Assembly (NCBI GenBank): GCA_005281725.1
Contig: SSBO01000002.1
Coordinates: forward strand, 1,924,822 to 1,988,821
Length of the DNA: 64,000 bases
Reading direction: 5' to 3'
DNA from: Wuchereria bancrofti
Taxonomy: Eukaryota; Nematoda; Chromadorea; Rhabditida; Onchocercidae
This document shows, in pieces, positions 39,524-53,012 of this stretch. Each line of letters opens with the position of its first letter. The stretch's first letter is position 1. Position numbers and translations under genes: made by a program. Below the pieces are notes generated by a model. It saw only the letters and a program-made list of their open reading frames with translations, had not been told where the DNA came from and did no database searches.

Positions 39524-42124
39524 ATGGCGGAAATATCTTCGTCAACAACAACATCAGCGCCACATTTAAGTAATCTATTTGTACGTGATCGTTATTCTTC
39601 ATCCACGTTTCAGCGTTTCTTACTTTATTCATATATTCCATTTGGCATATTGCTGTTTTGCTTACGTGTTATTATTGGTGTACATATTTTTCTTACTGCA
39701 TGTATCCTACGCAAAACAATGTTACTAAGGTGTACGGTAAGTTTTTATTACTGTTTATTTTTTACAAATTCACTTACGTGTCCACAGAGAAAAGCGTAAA
39801 CTTGTTCAGATTTTCAAAACTGATTCGTAATTTATATTTTTAAAATGCACTCATGATGTTTCAGACTAAGTTTCAAATCAATTGAACTGACTTATAATGA
39901 CCTTATTCCCATGGTTCACCATTCGCTGTCTGTTGCAGTATTTTATCGGTTTATAGATGTTGTGAGAAATTAAACTTTTTTATCTGCTAAATGTTTCAGT
40001 CTTCATTACACTATACTGAATGCATGGATAGTCACTGATGTATATCATGAACTGTTTTGCAGGTATTACGGGTTATGTCGTGTTTGCTGGGCTTAGTAGT
40101 ATTAAGCGGTGGACCAGCTCGAGATTGGGATCATAAAACGCATCTGCTAGTCGCGAACCATATTTCGACCCTTGATCACTTGGCTATTGATTTAATTGAA
40201 CCTTGCATATTACCTTCTGTTTGGGATATACCGAGCATTTTACGTTGGTAAGTCCCAAGTGTCATTCAAGTTTATTGATCCACTTTGTTGAATTTTCGAG
40301 CTGAAGGCGCTTAAATTCAGTCAGATCATTTGCTTACGAGCTCGTTAATTCAATGATTTCAATAAATAGATATTTTTTTTGGTCATATTACTTCAAAAAA
40401 TGCAATTTTAAATTAATTTTTGGTTGGTTTCTTTATTTTTCATAATTCATTTATAGGTGCTTAGGATACAAAGATTTGGGGGCTCGCCAAGGACGTGCGG
40501 AGCTTATTCGTCGTTCAAAAATCTTTTGTGAAAAGAATACTTTGCCTCTTCTCACTTTTCCAGAAGGAGCAATGACGAGTGGTTCCACTGGTCTTCTCAA
40601 ATTTAGTACTTGGCCATTCGAAGTATGTTATATTTCTTTTCTTGTCTTCTTGAGTACCTTCTTTATAGTGATAATTAATTTCGAAATTTAGGTGTCTGAC
40701 TCAGTCCAACCTGTGTTGATATCAGTATATCGGCCATTTTTCGGCAATATTGCAGTATCAGTTTTGGGTGGCGCGTGGTGGCAAGATGTTTTCTATTTTC
40801 TGTTTGTGCCGTTTACTATCATGAAAGTACAATTTTTTATCCCAGTCCATTTTCAGTTGATGCATTCAAAACATGAAATTCCGAATACTATTTTGATATA
40901 TCTACTACTGGAATTGTTTGACCCGTTCAGTGTATCACATCGTAGAAGATTACGCGGAACTATATTGAATTGAACATATGTTATCTTTCTAAATATGGTT
41001 TCCGTTCTAATTATAAAGCATTCGTTAAAAGTATCCGTATGTAGTTGTTTATCGGTTAGGTACATTTGTATAAAATTTATTTAGCTAGTTTTATGCTTCA
41101 AACACTGGGTAAATGATTCTATCAAAGAATTGATTTAGGTACGTTGGCTTCATCCTTTGCATCGTAGGAAGAGTTCAGAATCAAATAAACCGAGCGAAAC
41201 AACGGAAGAGTTCACGAAACGGGTTGCAGACATTATGGCCGCCAAATTAGGTATGGAAAATAACTCTTTTCTTTAATGTTGTGCAACATTTAGAAGAGAA
41301 AGATGATTAAATAACTGTTAGTTGTATTCATACTACAGGTATTGCTGCTACCTCGTTTACTTCTCAAGATGCAGTTGAGGAAGCGAAACGACATCTTGAA
41401 GGAAGGCAACGGTCGTTTCTAAACATAAGATTGAATAATGATTCTCTGAGAAAAAGTCGATCTTGGCAGAGTGTAAAAAGTATAACTGAATATCTTGATT
41501 CATTGACAATGAAAATCAAACAAGCTTTTCCAGCAGTTCCACTTCTAGCAATAAGGTAAACAGTATTTATTCAAGAAGACAGTAGAAATTGCAATTGCGA
41601 TCCATTCGGTTTTATAAATTTATTCAGCTTGTTAATTTTTTTTTTTAAATATGGAACTTGTTTCTCAAATTAAATCATAGTCTTATTAACCCCTTTTGCT
41701 CTGCTTTATATATATATTTATTTATTCATATATTTAAACTGCATTTATTTATTGAAATACTCGCAAAAATTTGTTTAATGTGGTTGTTTTCCTAATTTCT
41801 TTGTCGCTTTATCCTCTCTATAAACAGACCTAAAAATGTAAGTCGAATGATAATGAAGTTTAAATCAATAATTAATTTTCTTGCAGAGAAGATCTGGAAC
41901 AAACACAAGATGGTAATGCAACATGTGAACGCATAACAGCGGGAAAAATAAAGTTGAATCCATTCGGGAATGATGATTTATTGCCGGGAACAAATCCACA
42001 GCAATGGTCAAAAGTATACAGTCGTCGAAAGTGGAATCTTATTGAAACAAATCGTGCTAAATATTTGAAACGAATTAGCGAAAAATTATCTGCTGAACAG
42101 TTAGAGCATGAAACTAATTCATGA
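39524..42124 (+). CDS. AUP1: AUP1 homologue (acyltransferase-like, CUE domain)
   Basis: Ancient ubiquitous protein 1: a monotopic ER/lipid-droplet protein that recruits the ubiquitin-conjugating enzyme UBE2G2 in ER-associated degradation. Exons 39524-39736, 40063-40247, 40457-40622, 40692-40826, 41139-41250, 41339-41555 and 41887-42124 close to 421 aa. An N-terminal hydrophobic hairpin (about residues 25-60, YIPFGILLFCLRVIIGVHIF) is followed by the acyltransferase-like domain with NHISTLD (103-109) and FPEG (167-170). FVPFTIMKVRWLHPLHRR is a family hallmark. A CUE-like segment (about 317-360, EYLDSLTMKIKQAFPAVPLL) and a C-terminal basic helix resembling the UBE2G2-binding region follow. Both acyltransferase motifs are intact, whereas the human protein has a degenerate set. 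AATAAA at 42195-42200 is a likely poly(A) signal. Confidence 0.94.
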
Positions 42125-43484
42125 TTAGTGGTTTCCTATATTTTGTATTTTCCGTACCTTTTCCACTTCAAGAAATAAGGAATAATCTTTTTTTAATAAA
42201 ATAAGGAAATATGAACAAAGGAAGTATGAAAGAAATGATAAATATTTTCTGGAAAATTACATGATATATTTTTGGAAAAATTTTGTTTAAATAAGCAACA
42301 TGAACTGAGGTACGGTTGAAGGTTTATAAGATGTTAGTGTTAATACTTTTCTGTAATTCTAGTTTCGGTCTCTTTTTTGCTTTGCTGGACTTTGGTTTTT
42401 TGTTTTTTTTCTTTTTTTTTGTGTATATCTCGGAATTGTTTCAGTCTCTGTCCTTACACTTTTATGATAACGTTCGACTCATCTATTTTTCATGTTCAAA
42501 TATTTTAAAATGTAAAACTTGATGTATATTAGGAACTTCGAAAGATGCTTATCGTATATTCTCTGCAGTTGGTGGAAAAACATCAAGATTAGCTTGCTGA
42601 AAATTTTATGGAGGTAATAAAGGTAATATTGGAATAAAAAAAGTATCATTTGAACTTTTCTCTACTTTTGTTAGATTTAGTTGGTAGTCGTTGAAGCAGC
42701 AGCTGAGATCATAGGACCGATAGAAAGATTTGTAAATTGTTTTTTGAAATATTGATGTTTTGTAAAATATTTCTAATGAATTTCTGGAACATTATGTAAG
42801 AGAAAAAGATCAGACTGGTTGCTCAGAGATATACCCTATCTTCCGATATCTTTGTTATAATGATTTTTGTATACGAAAATATTTAATGTGCTACAGTAAA
42901 AAGATATATGGTTTGTTGGATTTTTTGTTAACTTGGTGTTATATTCATTATAAGTTATACAGTGTGCACTATTTTTACTTATTTAAATGGACTGATCATT
43001 GGTATTGAGAATTTAAAAAAATCACAATAGAATGTGAACAGTACATTCTATATACTATTATTTTGCAACAAATTATGTTATAGGGATTGTTTTGCTATTT
43101 CATTTTGTTGAGAAAACAAAAAAGCAAAGTTGCTAATATGAACTGTTAAATTAAGTGATAATTATATGAATGATAGGCAAGAATTTTATACAATCAAAGT
43201 TTGGAACTAATGTCGAGTGCTATGGAAGTTGTTCGAGTCGCCTACTGTGAAATGTGTAAGATAAGGCATCGAATATTTAAAGTTCGATTCCTTTGTCATT
43301 AATGCTCTCGATGAAGAATGCACTCAGCTCACACTGAATCATTAGTTTAGCAATATACTTTCGTTTGATGTGAATTTATTCGTACTGAGAGAGGTGACAG
43401 ATATTGTTACAATTTAAGTCACTTCCAAGAATTTTCAGGATATGTTAAGTATTGAAATCTAATTCTAACAAAAATTTCAACCTA
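42125..43484 (+). other. AUP1 3' region and RBFA upstream region
   Basis: No coding exon supported. AATAAA at 42195-42200 lies 71 bp past the AUP1 stop, with another at 42617-42622. The rest is AT-rich and carries the RBFA promoter or leader. The gap is longer than expected for a nematode operon. Confidence 0.55.
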
Positions 43485-45403
43485 ATGCAAACATTTGTGC
43501 AGCTCTTTGTGAAATACTCTATTCCTACTTTATCGACTCGAAATATCACCAGTTCATTGGCTACGCATTCATATATCAATCATTATAATAGACAAACTGG
43601 ACGAGGACATGCAAATGATTTAATGCATCGTGATTTGCCTCGATTTATTGTAGCGAATAAAAAAAATTTCACAAGAACCATTGCTCGATTAGTTGGTATC
43701 GATAGTGGTTTGGAGAAAGCTGTTAGTTTTTGTTTTTAATTATTTTAAGGTCCAAAAAAAATATTGCATTACTGAAATGTATCCTTAAGTTTAATACATA
43801 TTTTGATGGTGTTAGATAAATTCAGCAAGTTTGAGAAATGAATTTAGTGGAATTATTACTATGTACAGTTCGATTTTATATGTTTTAATTATAGTGATGA
43901 TTTGTTTACTTCAATAAATTGAATGGTAGTAAAAGTAGCCAGATCATCTGTCCGTGAAAGTGTTATATTTCATCTTATAATTTGTATCTTTTGAAATATA
44001 AGCAGAGTAATTTTCTTTTTTTTTTACTTATAGCAAATGATATGATATTCAGCATAGAAGTAACCAACCAGTAAAAAAAGTTTAATGTGAGTTGAAAAAG
44101 TTAAAAAGATTCGTCTTTATTTGAATGTATTTATGGTAATCTCTGAGAAGATATTACTAATTCATTTTTATAGTTGTTGATGTTGGATGTTGGAAAGAAA
44201 CCAAAGCAAAGGAAACTAGATGAGGCAAAAAGGAATCGTTTAGGAAGGATGTTTTTGGAGCATCTTTTTCAAATTTTATGTGAACATGATCGATTTTGTG
44301 ATATAGAAGGATTGGAATTATACAAGGTATATTATTTAAAAAATTTTTAGACTTTTTTATGTTATTGATTTGGTTACAAAAGGAAATAGCGAACATTTGA
44401 TTAAGTTGAAATACATTTTGTAATACTGATGATACTTTGATGATTTGGGTATACGTTTAAGCAAATGTTAATTAGGATTACCGAAAATTTTCGTTTTTTT
44501 TTTCTCTCTTTCCCTCTTCTTCTTGCTATTAAATTTTGTTCTTGAGACATGATAGATGATTAAAGAAGATAATGTATATGAATTTTAGGTTGATGTAGGC
44601 CCAACATTTAAAGTGATGGACGTTTACTGGTTAGCAAAAGGTGATAAATCCGATGAGGTAATTTTTGCTTTGTATTTTTTTTTTATTATTATTTTGAGGA
44701 TAGGAAAAGAAAATCTGTTTTGCCTGATTTATCTACCATCTTTTGAATGAATTTCTCTGACATTTATTTTGCAGAATTTTGTTAATATCTTCTATATCTG
44801 TGTTGAGTTAAAGCTTTTGTACTTTTTCAGATTACAGAAAAAGTGCTAAAGGGATCAGAAGATTTTGTACGTAAAAGACTATCGGAATTATTAGGCACTC
44901 ATAATGTTCCACGTTTAACTTTTATTGCTGAACATAGACATATTGTGGAGCAGGTATGAATAGATTTAATGGCTAGTATTAGTTAGCATCCTTTACATAG
45001 GAATTTTATAAAAATTGATTCTTGACATAAATAACGTGTAATTGTTTAGTTTCTAATAGAACTAACAGCAGTATAATATTAGTAAAACTTGGAGGAATAT
45101 CGGTGTGCTCCATTAATATTGTTATTCAATGAAATAATTCTGTTTTTTTTTTTTTCAATTTAAAAGTTTAGTAAATTTTCTCGAAAGAAAATACTTGAAA
45201 AAAGGATGCATTATAATAAGTCATCTCAATGTCTTACTTTTTTTTTTAAGGAAATGAATCGATTATTTGAAAAAGCAGACTATGGCATGCAGTATCGAGC
45301 TTTAAGTCATACTGGTGCTATTCTCGGATCAATGGCTGATACAGGTTCAACCAGTGATAATGGGCGACACAATTTCATAAAGCAAAAGTTTCATACAGAG
45401 TGA
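43485..45403 (+). CDS. RBFA: mitochondrial ribosome-binding factor A (RBFA)
   Basis: Assembly factor for the mitochondrial small ribosomal subunit; the family binds the rRNA of the immature subunit through a KH-like fold. Exons 43485-43721, 44174-44326, 44589-44657, 44831-44953 and 45251-45403 join at phase 0 throughout, giving 244 aa. The N-terminus MQTFVQLFVKYSIPTLSTRN is basic/hydroxylated and lacks acidic residues, as in mitochondrial targeting peptides. The RbfA core follows: RLGRMFLEHLFQIL, then VDVGPTFKVMDVYWLAKGD (the family strand after the helix), VLKGSEDFVRKRLSELLGTHNVPRLTF, and a last helix EMNRLFEKAD. This order matches bacterial RbfA. AATAAA at 45662-45667 is a plausible poly(A) signal. 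Confidence 0.87.
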
Positions 45404-48400
45404 AAAATTGAGGAGATGAATGACGTTTTTGATTTTGAATTAAAAGATTATTTGAGAATTAACTTAAATTTAGACACACAATTATCACTTTTAGAATTAT
45501 GTGATTATTTGTGAATTTTTCAAATATATTTCAAAGCAATGTGTTTTAGAAATTCATATTTGTGAACTGTTTATTTAGATATATTAATTTACTTCGAAGA
45601 GCGAAGTTGTTATTTGTCATCGATCTTCCTGATATGGAGTTGCTATGTGAATTTGACAGGAAATAAATAATAAGTGAGTCAAAACAATAAACAGTTTACA
45701 ATACTTCGCGGAAGTTTTTGTAATGGTTTACTTCATCAAAAAAACCTACGATAACTGAAATGAAAAGTGAGAGTACCAAACATAAATAACGGAAACTGTA
45801 AAGATGATGGAGTAAAAAGAACTTTGTCAAATCAAACCTAAGATTAACCCGGAAATTGTATTTTAATAATATTAAGTGGTATAATATATGTGAAAATGGG
45901 AGAGATTTATACAATAGCGACTAAATTAATCAATCATTTCAATTACTTAATTTCATTAAAATAATTGTAAAAGAAAAGAAGACAAGGAATTAATGAAGGG
46001 CTTACCTAGTCATCAAGCTAATTGTACCAACTTTATGATAAATTCGATATCAGTAGGGAATTTAATCGTGACAACAGCATATACGACAAATTAATCTGAA
46101 ATTTCCGTTTAACAAATGATAAGATTAAATAACGTACACTCAATGAATTGACAAGACTAAATCAAGATCATAGGTGTACAATTTGGCTAAAATAAATGAT
46201 AAGTCGATCGAATTTATTGATTTGTTTGCATGCAAAAGGAGAGGGAATAGTTAGTGAAAGAAAAAAAGTATAAATCACAAGGTGAAATGCTCAAATAAAT
46301 GGGAGAAAAAGATTGGTTGACAAGATCAGAGAACAATTACTGGATATATTGGAAGAGAGAAGTTATTGTTTTGTTCTGTCACTGATATTAGCTAACGATT
46401 ACAATGATAAAAGCATTTGACGATAAATGCTTCTTAATTATTCAAGATATATCTATCTTACAAATTAAATTAAAAAAAACAAATTAAAAAAAAATAATTA
46501 AACAAATTAAATTTAGTACAATATGTTAGTTTTTATGAAATGAAATTTTTCAATTTACGAAAGAAAAAATAGACTTATTATTTACAAAGTCCTATTAGTT
46601 AAATTTTAATTGTTTGTTTTACTTTTAAGAGTTGACTATATTTTGCAAAAATTAGGATAAAAAATAAAATTAAGTTAATTTTGCGAATTTTACAATGCTA
46701 TATTTATTTACAAAATTTTACAAGTTAAAAAAAATTTGGCAATGTCATTTTTGGTACCGATAAGTTTTAGTTATATTTTTTATTGAAGTTTTATCTAAAA
46801 GTAGCTTCCATGCAAATTTTTTTTTTTAATTTACACAAACTAATAAAATGCTTATTTGGCAGATATGAAATATAATTTTTAATTTTGGATCATCGAATTT
46901 TACTTGGTGTATTGTTTCCATTGGTCATTTTAAAAGATTAATTCTTCCAACTATTTGTCTAAATTCTGTTTTGTCACTTTTGTCCTGTGCCTATGTCTTT
47001 TGTAAATTTTATCTTTATTACAACATGTGACAATATACTATCAATTAAGGAACAAAACATTAAAAAATCAATAAGGAAAAAAGAAATTAAATTAAGGAAC
47101 AAAAAGAAAAAAAAAACTGCCATTTAAAATCAACAAATATTCTAAACTTAAATTACAGTAATCATTTTTTTTTTAAAAATTCTTTTAAACACCATTCATT
47201 TTTAAGAAAAATTTCAACAAATAAATTTCACAATATAGAATTTAAAATATTATCTTTACAAATAGCATAACTTTTCACAAGTATAAGGTAATATGTAAAT
47301 ATCATGTTTATTTTATATGCACAAAAATTGCTTCTTATTTTTCATTATTATAAATCATAATTAGTCTATAAAGAAAAAAAAAACTTTTAATAGTTTACAA
47401 TTTAATTTATATGTATTCATTGTTTGGAAGAGATAATTAATTTCCTTTCGATACAATAAAACATTTTTCGCTTTTTCTTTTTAAATTTTATTTTCTTTTA
47501 ATATTTCATTTCAAAAGAAGAAAAAATGATTGTGTGATAGAATCACTTCATAATTTTAGCTTTTGTTGTACTTTTTTTTCTGACTAACAAATTTTTGTTC
47601 ATTTTTGGATAAGTTCGCATACATAAAAAAATAGACGTCTAATAAATTAACTTTAATATTATGAGCTATCATAGACAATTTTATTTTGAAAACATTTAAA
47701 AAATATTAGAAAATTATTAATTTAGATTAAATTGATGGCAATAATTAATAATCAATGATAGATTATAGTGATAATTTCAATTATTGAAAATAATAAGCAT
47801 AGTTCCACTTTTTTTCTCTTTTGAAAATATGATGCTTTAATTTTTGCATTGATCATTTTATATTTTTATCAATATTTAAGCATTTTATAAATAAAATTGT
47901 ATTTAAAGTTATTTGCAATAAATGTCTTACCTGAGTTATTAAAATTGTCAAGTTTTTTGAGATAACAGAGATAACAGAGTTATCTTAATGATAAAACTAA
48001 TTTCATATAAATGATAAATGATTTATGTATGAATTTTACAAAATTATGTTGATAATAATTAACTGATAATAATTAATTATACTAATAAAATAATAGAAGA
48101 ATAGATAAGGTAAGTCAATTAACTCAATCATTGCTCGCTTTTTTTTTTTAATTTTGAAAATTTAAATTAGAAATGCGAGTAAGTTTAAAAAGGAAAATTA
48201 AGTTACTTTTATGAGAAATATTAATAATACGTTAAAGGTAATTTATGAAAAGTAGCAACTGATTAAATTGTATGAAATAATTGCAAAATCAAATGAATTT
48301 TTTCGTTTTTTACAAAGAGGAAGAAAGAATAATGCATGGATTTTGATTCTTTTGTCGTTTTCATTAAACGAAAGTGAAAAATGAAAAGAAACATAGAATT

Positions 48401-48924
48401 GATTAATTGTTTACCTAATTAAACTTAATGAATCATTATATTAAATGAAAAAAGAAAAATGCTTTTTTTTTTCCTCTTCTCATCAATTTATTTTTACGTT
48501 AATTCTATCATATTATTAATTGTAACTCAAAATATTCGCTTAATTTTCTATTTTAAGTTTTACATTAACCGTGAATTTTATAAGTAATAAGTTGTACATA
48601 ACTATTTTTCATGAACTTTTTTCATTTAATTGAGATATTAAAACAAAATTTTCATTAAGATGAACTATAGAGTAGGATTTAGAAATTAATTATTATTAAA
48701 TTAATTGTTATATGTAATTAGGACAAGATTTAGACATCTTTTCTGAAATGATTTCTAATATATTTCTCATTGATACAATATAAAAATATAAGTTATTAAT
48801 TACAGTGCAAGAAGTTAAAATATTTCTTTTTCAATTATGTAAACAAATTTATGAATAATATAAATCCTCAAATGAACAAAATTTATTATTATTATTATTA
48901 TTACTATTATCATTATTATTATTA

Positions 48925-49009
<85 letters not shown>

Positions 49010-49927
49010 CATTTAACACGATAAAGTTGATCAGAAAAAAATGAATGAATTTTATTGTCATAATTTAAATACAATATGATTATAAATTAACCATGGAAAA
49101 ATGTTAATTTTGAAAAGTTAATAAGGAAGTAGTATTTGTAATAAAATTACATAAAATAATAATAGTGTTTTATAAAAATGCTGAACAAATATATTTAATG
49201 TATGAATAATGATGAATTACCCCGTAAAGATCTACCCGTACCCGTAAGGAAAAAAGGCGAAAACAAGAAAAGATTATTCCACCGGACATATCCCAACAAT
49301 CTCAACTTCAATTTATTCATCATTGAAATTGTTCACTAATCATTTATTCAGGGCAAAATTTCATTCCATTATCAGTTTTGCTACGTATATAGAAATATTA
49401 GGGGCAATATCTTGCCGATCTGTCGGTCAATCACAAAATTTCTTTGTATTAGTGAAAATTCACTTTCAGTTGAAAAATTTTTCAAACTCAATCTCTAACC
49501 GAACAACAATTTCAGTGCTCTTATGTGAGTTCTCTTCCTTTCGCTTTTCTTCATTTTCCTCAAATTTCTTATTTATTTGTTTATTTATTTATTTATCTTT
49601 TTTTATCACAGATAATGAGAGAAAGATGAAAAAGAAAAGAGAGAAAGCAAAAAAAAAAAAAAAACACACACACAAAATGTTTATTGTTTTAATTGAAAAT
49701 TTCAAATTAAATAAAAAAGGATTGATTAGAATTAAGTTAGTTATTACTTTCAAATATTTTTTCATATCTTTTAGCCTATTTCATTTTTTTTGGGACAAAA
49801 TATATAGGTGCATACATACATAAATTATAGTCAAATATTTAAAAATAATCATTTTGTCATAAATATTAATTGTTGTAATAATTAATTAAACTATTTAATT
49901 AAAATTAAATTTCTTACTTATTTATAA
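45404..49927. other. AT-rich gene desert
   Basis: About 4.5 kb with no supportable exon. Base composition is more extreme than elsewhere, with many A- or T-homopolymers. It contains a long ATT tract (48882-49007). The only long frames are a poly-Asn frame through that tract and a Phe/Lys-rich frame at 49323-49823 that starts without ATG; neither looks like a protein. Confidence 0.65.
48882..49007. repeat. ATT trinucleotide microsatellite
   Basis: About 126 bp of (ATT)n with a few interruptions near 48903-48928. The last 80 bp are essentially perfect, so copy number is probably variable between individuals. Confidence 0.95.
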
Positions 49928-52627
49928 ATGTATTATTATAAGTGCTTTTTTCTTTTTGTTTTTTTTTTGTAAACTTTTTTTATAGGCTTATTTGGATTTT
50001 GATATTACACCTGTGCTCATTGGTAAAAGGACAAGGTAGTCGAATTCGACCAAGTGGACCACTTACTGATGATTTTCAAAATTGGCTTGTAGCAAATGGC
50101 TATGAAAGTTTAAATTTTGATCGGCCAGATATTGGTCCAAGCGGTAGCTTTGGTGGTAGAACGAGAAGAAATCAAAAAGTCAGAAAATTACTTTTTATAT
50201 GAATATTTATTATTATTTTCTAGCAAATGTAGTTTATTTAATTTTAAATATTATTAAAAGTTAAATGAAATGAATTTGAATAGCAAAACATCTAATCATA
50301 ATTACTTAAAAAAAAAAAAATTTAAAAACTTTTATGATATTTATAATCTTTAAAAGTGATTCAACAATATTTCAACAAGCATTTATGAAAGTTTAAATTT
50401 TTCATCAAACAATAATATTAATTTAAATAATAACTTTGATCCTAGAAAAAAAAAAAAAAAAGGTACCTTATTTTATAGATAATACGTGAACCGGTAATTT
50501 TTGTACATGGTAATGCAGATGCAGCATTATACATACAACCACCATTAGCAACCGGATGGTCACGTTCAATTCAATATTTCCTGGAGCAAAATTATACCTC
50601 AGCTGAATTATATGCGACAACTTGGGGTGACACATGGGCAGGTGGAAATATTTTAACTGCTTATAGTACAATGCATACCTGTGCAAATCTTATATATTTA
50701 CGAAAATTTCTAACTGCTGTATTGGATTATACTGGTGCATCAAAGGTTGATATTATCGCACATTCATTTGCTGTACCACTAATGAGGTAGGAATATTTGT
50801 TTAAATTTCTATTATTATTATTTTTTTATTTTACAACATATACTTTTTAACTTTTTTCTTTTTTTACAAAAAATAAGAATGAAATCATTTCTCAATTAAA
50901 ATTAGATATAATTTTTGCTTATTTTTTTTTTTTTGAAAAAAGAAAATTGATTGAAAGACAATAATTCAAGAATTTAACATATCTCATATTAAATTTTTTT
51001 TTTTTAAAGCAATTAAACAGTTAGAAATATAATAATCATTTATCTGTATTGTGAGATGTTTTTAACTAAATAATTTAATATTAGAATAAAGAATTTTGAT
51101 AATTTGAGAAGATTTGAAAAAAAAGATAGACCAAAAATTATTGATAATTTAAAAAGCGGTAAGCTTATAAAAAAAGAAAATTGTTTCAGTGCAGGAAGAC
51201 TAATTCAGGAAATTTTTTTGATTTTTTTTGTGCTAATTTAAAAAAAAAATGTGAAATTATGTGTGTAACCTTAAATGTTTGCTAATATTTCATTTTAATT
51301 TATTAAAAAGGATTTTTTGGAGTTTACAAATTTTTTCATTATTTATTCAAGCGTATAAAAAAAGTAATTTTCACGAGACAAAAAGAGAAATGAATTTTTC
51401 TTTCCAGTAGAAATACTAACATATCTTATAATTTTAACAGTTTATTAGTCTTAACTTATAAGCTTTATTTAAGCATAATTACCATTTTGCGCAAATTAAC
51501 TAAATGCTTTCCAAAATTTCCAAAATAGCATAATGCAATTCGATTAATTAACTTTTAATTTGCATCTTAAATAGGTAAATAAAAAAATTGTAAATTAAAA
51601 ATTACTACTATAATTAAAGACATTCATTTTAGGAAAGTTCTAAAAGGTGGCAAATTGATAGCAACTGATGGAAATTGCGTTCTTGGAAAACCTTTGGGTC
51701 ATCGAGTGGACACATTTTTGGGCATTTCTGGTGCTAATTATGGTCTTTGTGTTTGTCAACTGGCGCAAACAGTACCAGCTTGGTGCAATGCTTTAGATGG
51801 TTTGTATCCTGGATATACATGCGAGGATCAGGTGAACATTTTATTTGCTCTACTAAATTCATACTATCTAACTTTTTGATACTTAACAAATTTTTCATTT
51901 AAAATTACTGTCAAATGCGCATTTAATCACATTTTGCGTAATAATTTTTAAATTAAAAAATATTTACACTATGTCATACAATAGTTTCAGTTGATAATAT
52001 TAATCAACAATGATTCAAAAAGTTTAAAATTATTGATATTATATAAAGCTCAGTCAAATGGTTGTATTAAACAAAAAATTCTGATATGTCGTATATCTTT
52101 TGAATTACTAAAGTTTAACAAAGAGGTATAATATTTCATAAATAGTACAAAAACCATGAATTAATTAGATGGAAATGCTTTTTTTTTCTTGCAGTTAATT
52201 TGTGCATATCCAGATTCAGAATGTAAACAAAAAAACTACTCCGCATTTTTGGAGAATTTAAATAATGATCCAAACCGAGAAGCTGACCATGTATATGCTA
52301 TGTGGTCCGATGGTAATCCTTTATTGTCTGAAGTTGGAAATTATGAAATTAGAAGTTAGACTGACGATTCTTTAAATAAAATTATTTAGCTTCCTAAAAA
52401 CTGTCATAGTAAAGTTGAAGGATTAAAATTGAAAATTGCATTGAAAGTAAAATTCATTCTTTTCAGTAGATGAAGTGTTATTACTTCGAGGAATGACCTG
52501 GGGTAAACCAACCAGTCGTATACCAGGAATGAATGGTCGTTGGGTATCTGACAGAAATGGTCATATGGCAATGAAAGATTTAACAGAATTAAGACAATAT
52601 GAGGCTGTTGTGCATCATTCCATTTAA
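49928..52627 (+). CDS. secreted class-2 (EstA/LIPS-type) lipase
   Basis: Alpha/beta-hydrolase of the nematode-expanded lipase class 2 family, expected to hydrolyse lipid esters outside the cell. Exons: 49928-49941 (tentative), 49986-50178, 50479-50786, 51633-51831, 52195-52312, 52467-52627; phases close to 330 aa. The N-terminus LIWILILHLCSLVKGQG is a signal peptide. EPVIFVHGNAD (73-83) is the oxyanion strand. The nucleophile Ser165 sits in AHSFAV instead of the usual GxSxG. LGHRVDTFLGISGANYGL and GLYPGYTC are family hallmarks, several cysteines suggest disulfides, and RNGHMAMKDL holds the likely catalytic His. The first exon (MYYYK) needs a 44-bp intron and is uncertain. The surrounding introns are strikingly T-rich. 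Confidence 0.88.
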
Positions 52628-53012
52628 CTTATTTCATATTTTGTTTTTCTTTGTTTCCTTAAAAAGTAAATGGATAATGTGAATTACAAATAAGCCACTA
52701 ACTGCAATTAACATTTATTGAAAATTAAGCAAACGGATATTTCTTGGCTCAGTTTCTTTGACACAAAAATCTTAATTATTTGCATTGTTACAATTTCCAA
52801 GTTATTCTTCATGGAAATTCGAATAGTTTAAAGAGATAAAGGTGCAAAGATATGCAAACAAAAAGAGAAACTTATTTTTGTCTATAATTCCACATAACAA
52901 ACAAATAGGAAGTGTGTCAGTACATAATGGGATGCAACGAATTTAACAATGGAGTGAATAAAACAATAAAGAAAGGAAAATAGACATTCAATGACCAGCG
53001 ATCATTTCCCAT
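52628..53012. other. shared 3' region of lipase and CCT6
   Basis: 385 bp between two convergent stop codons. AATAAA on the + strand (52957-52962) could serve the lipase and TTTATT (52714-52719, AATAAA on the - strand) could serve CCT6. If both are used, the two transcripts overlap by about 250 bases. Confidence 0.5.

Noticed and set aside
43230..43290. tRNA-like B-box string (aagttcgattcc)
   Set aside because: No matching A-box, acceptor stem or cloverleaf could be folded around it.
48815..49012. Minus-strand ORF encoding a long Asn run
   Set aside because: Pure translation of the ATT microsatellite.
49323..49823. 166-codon + strand ORF upstream of the lipase
   Set aside because: No ATG start, Phe/Lys-rich composition from T and A homopolymers, no splice connection in phase to the lipase signal peptide.
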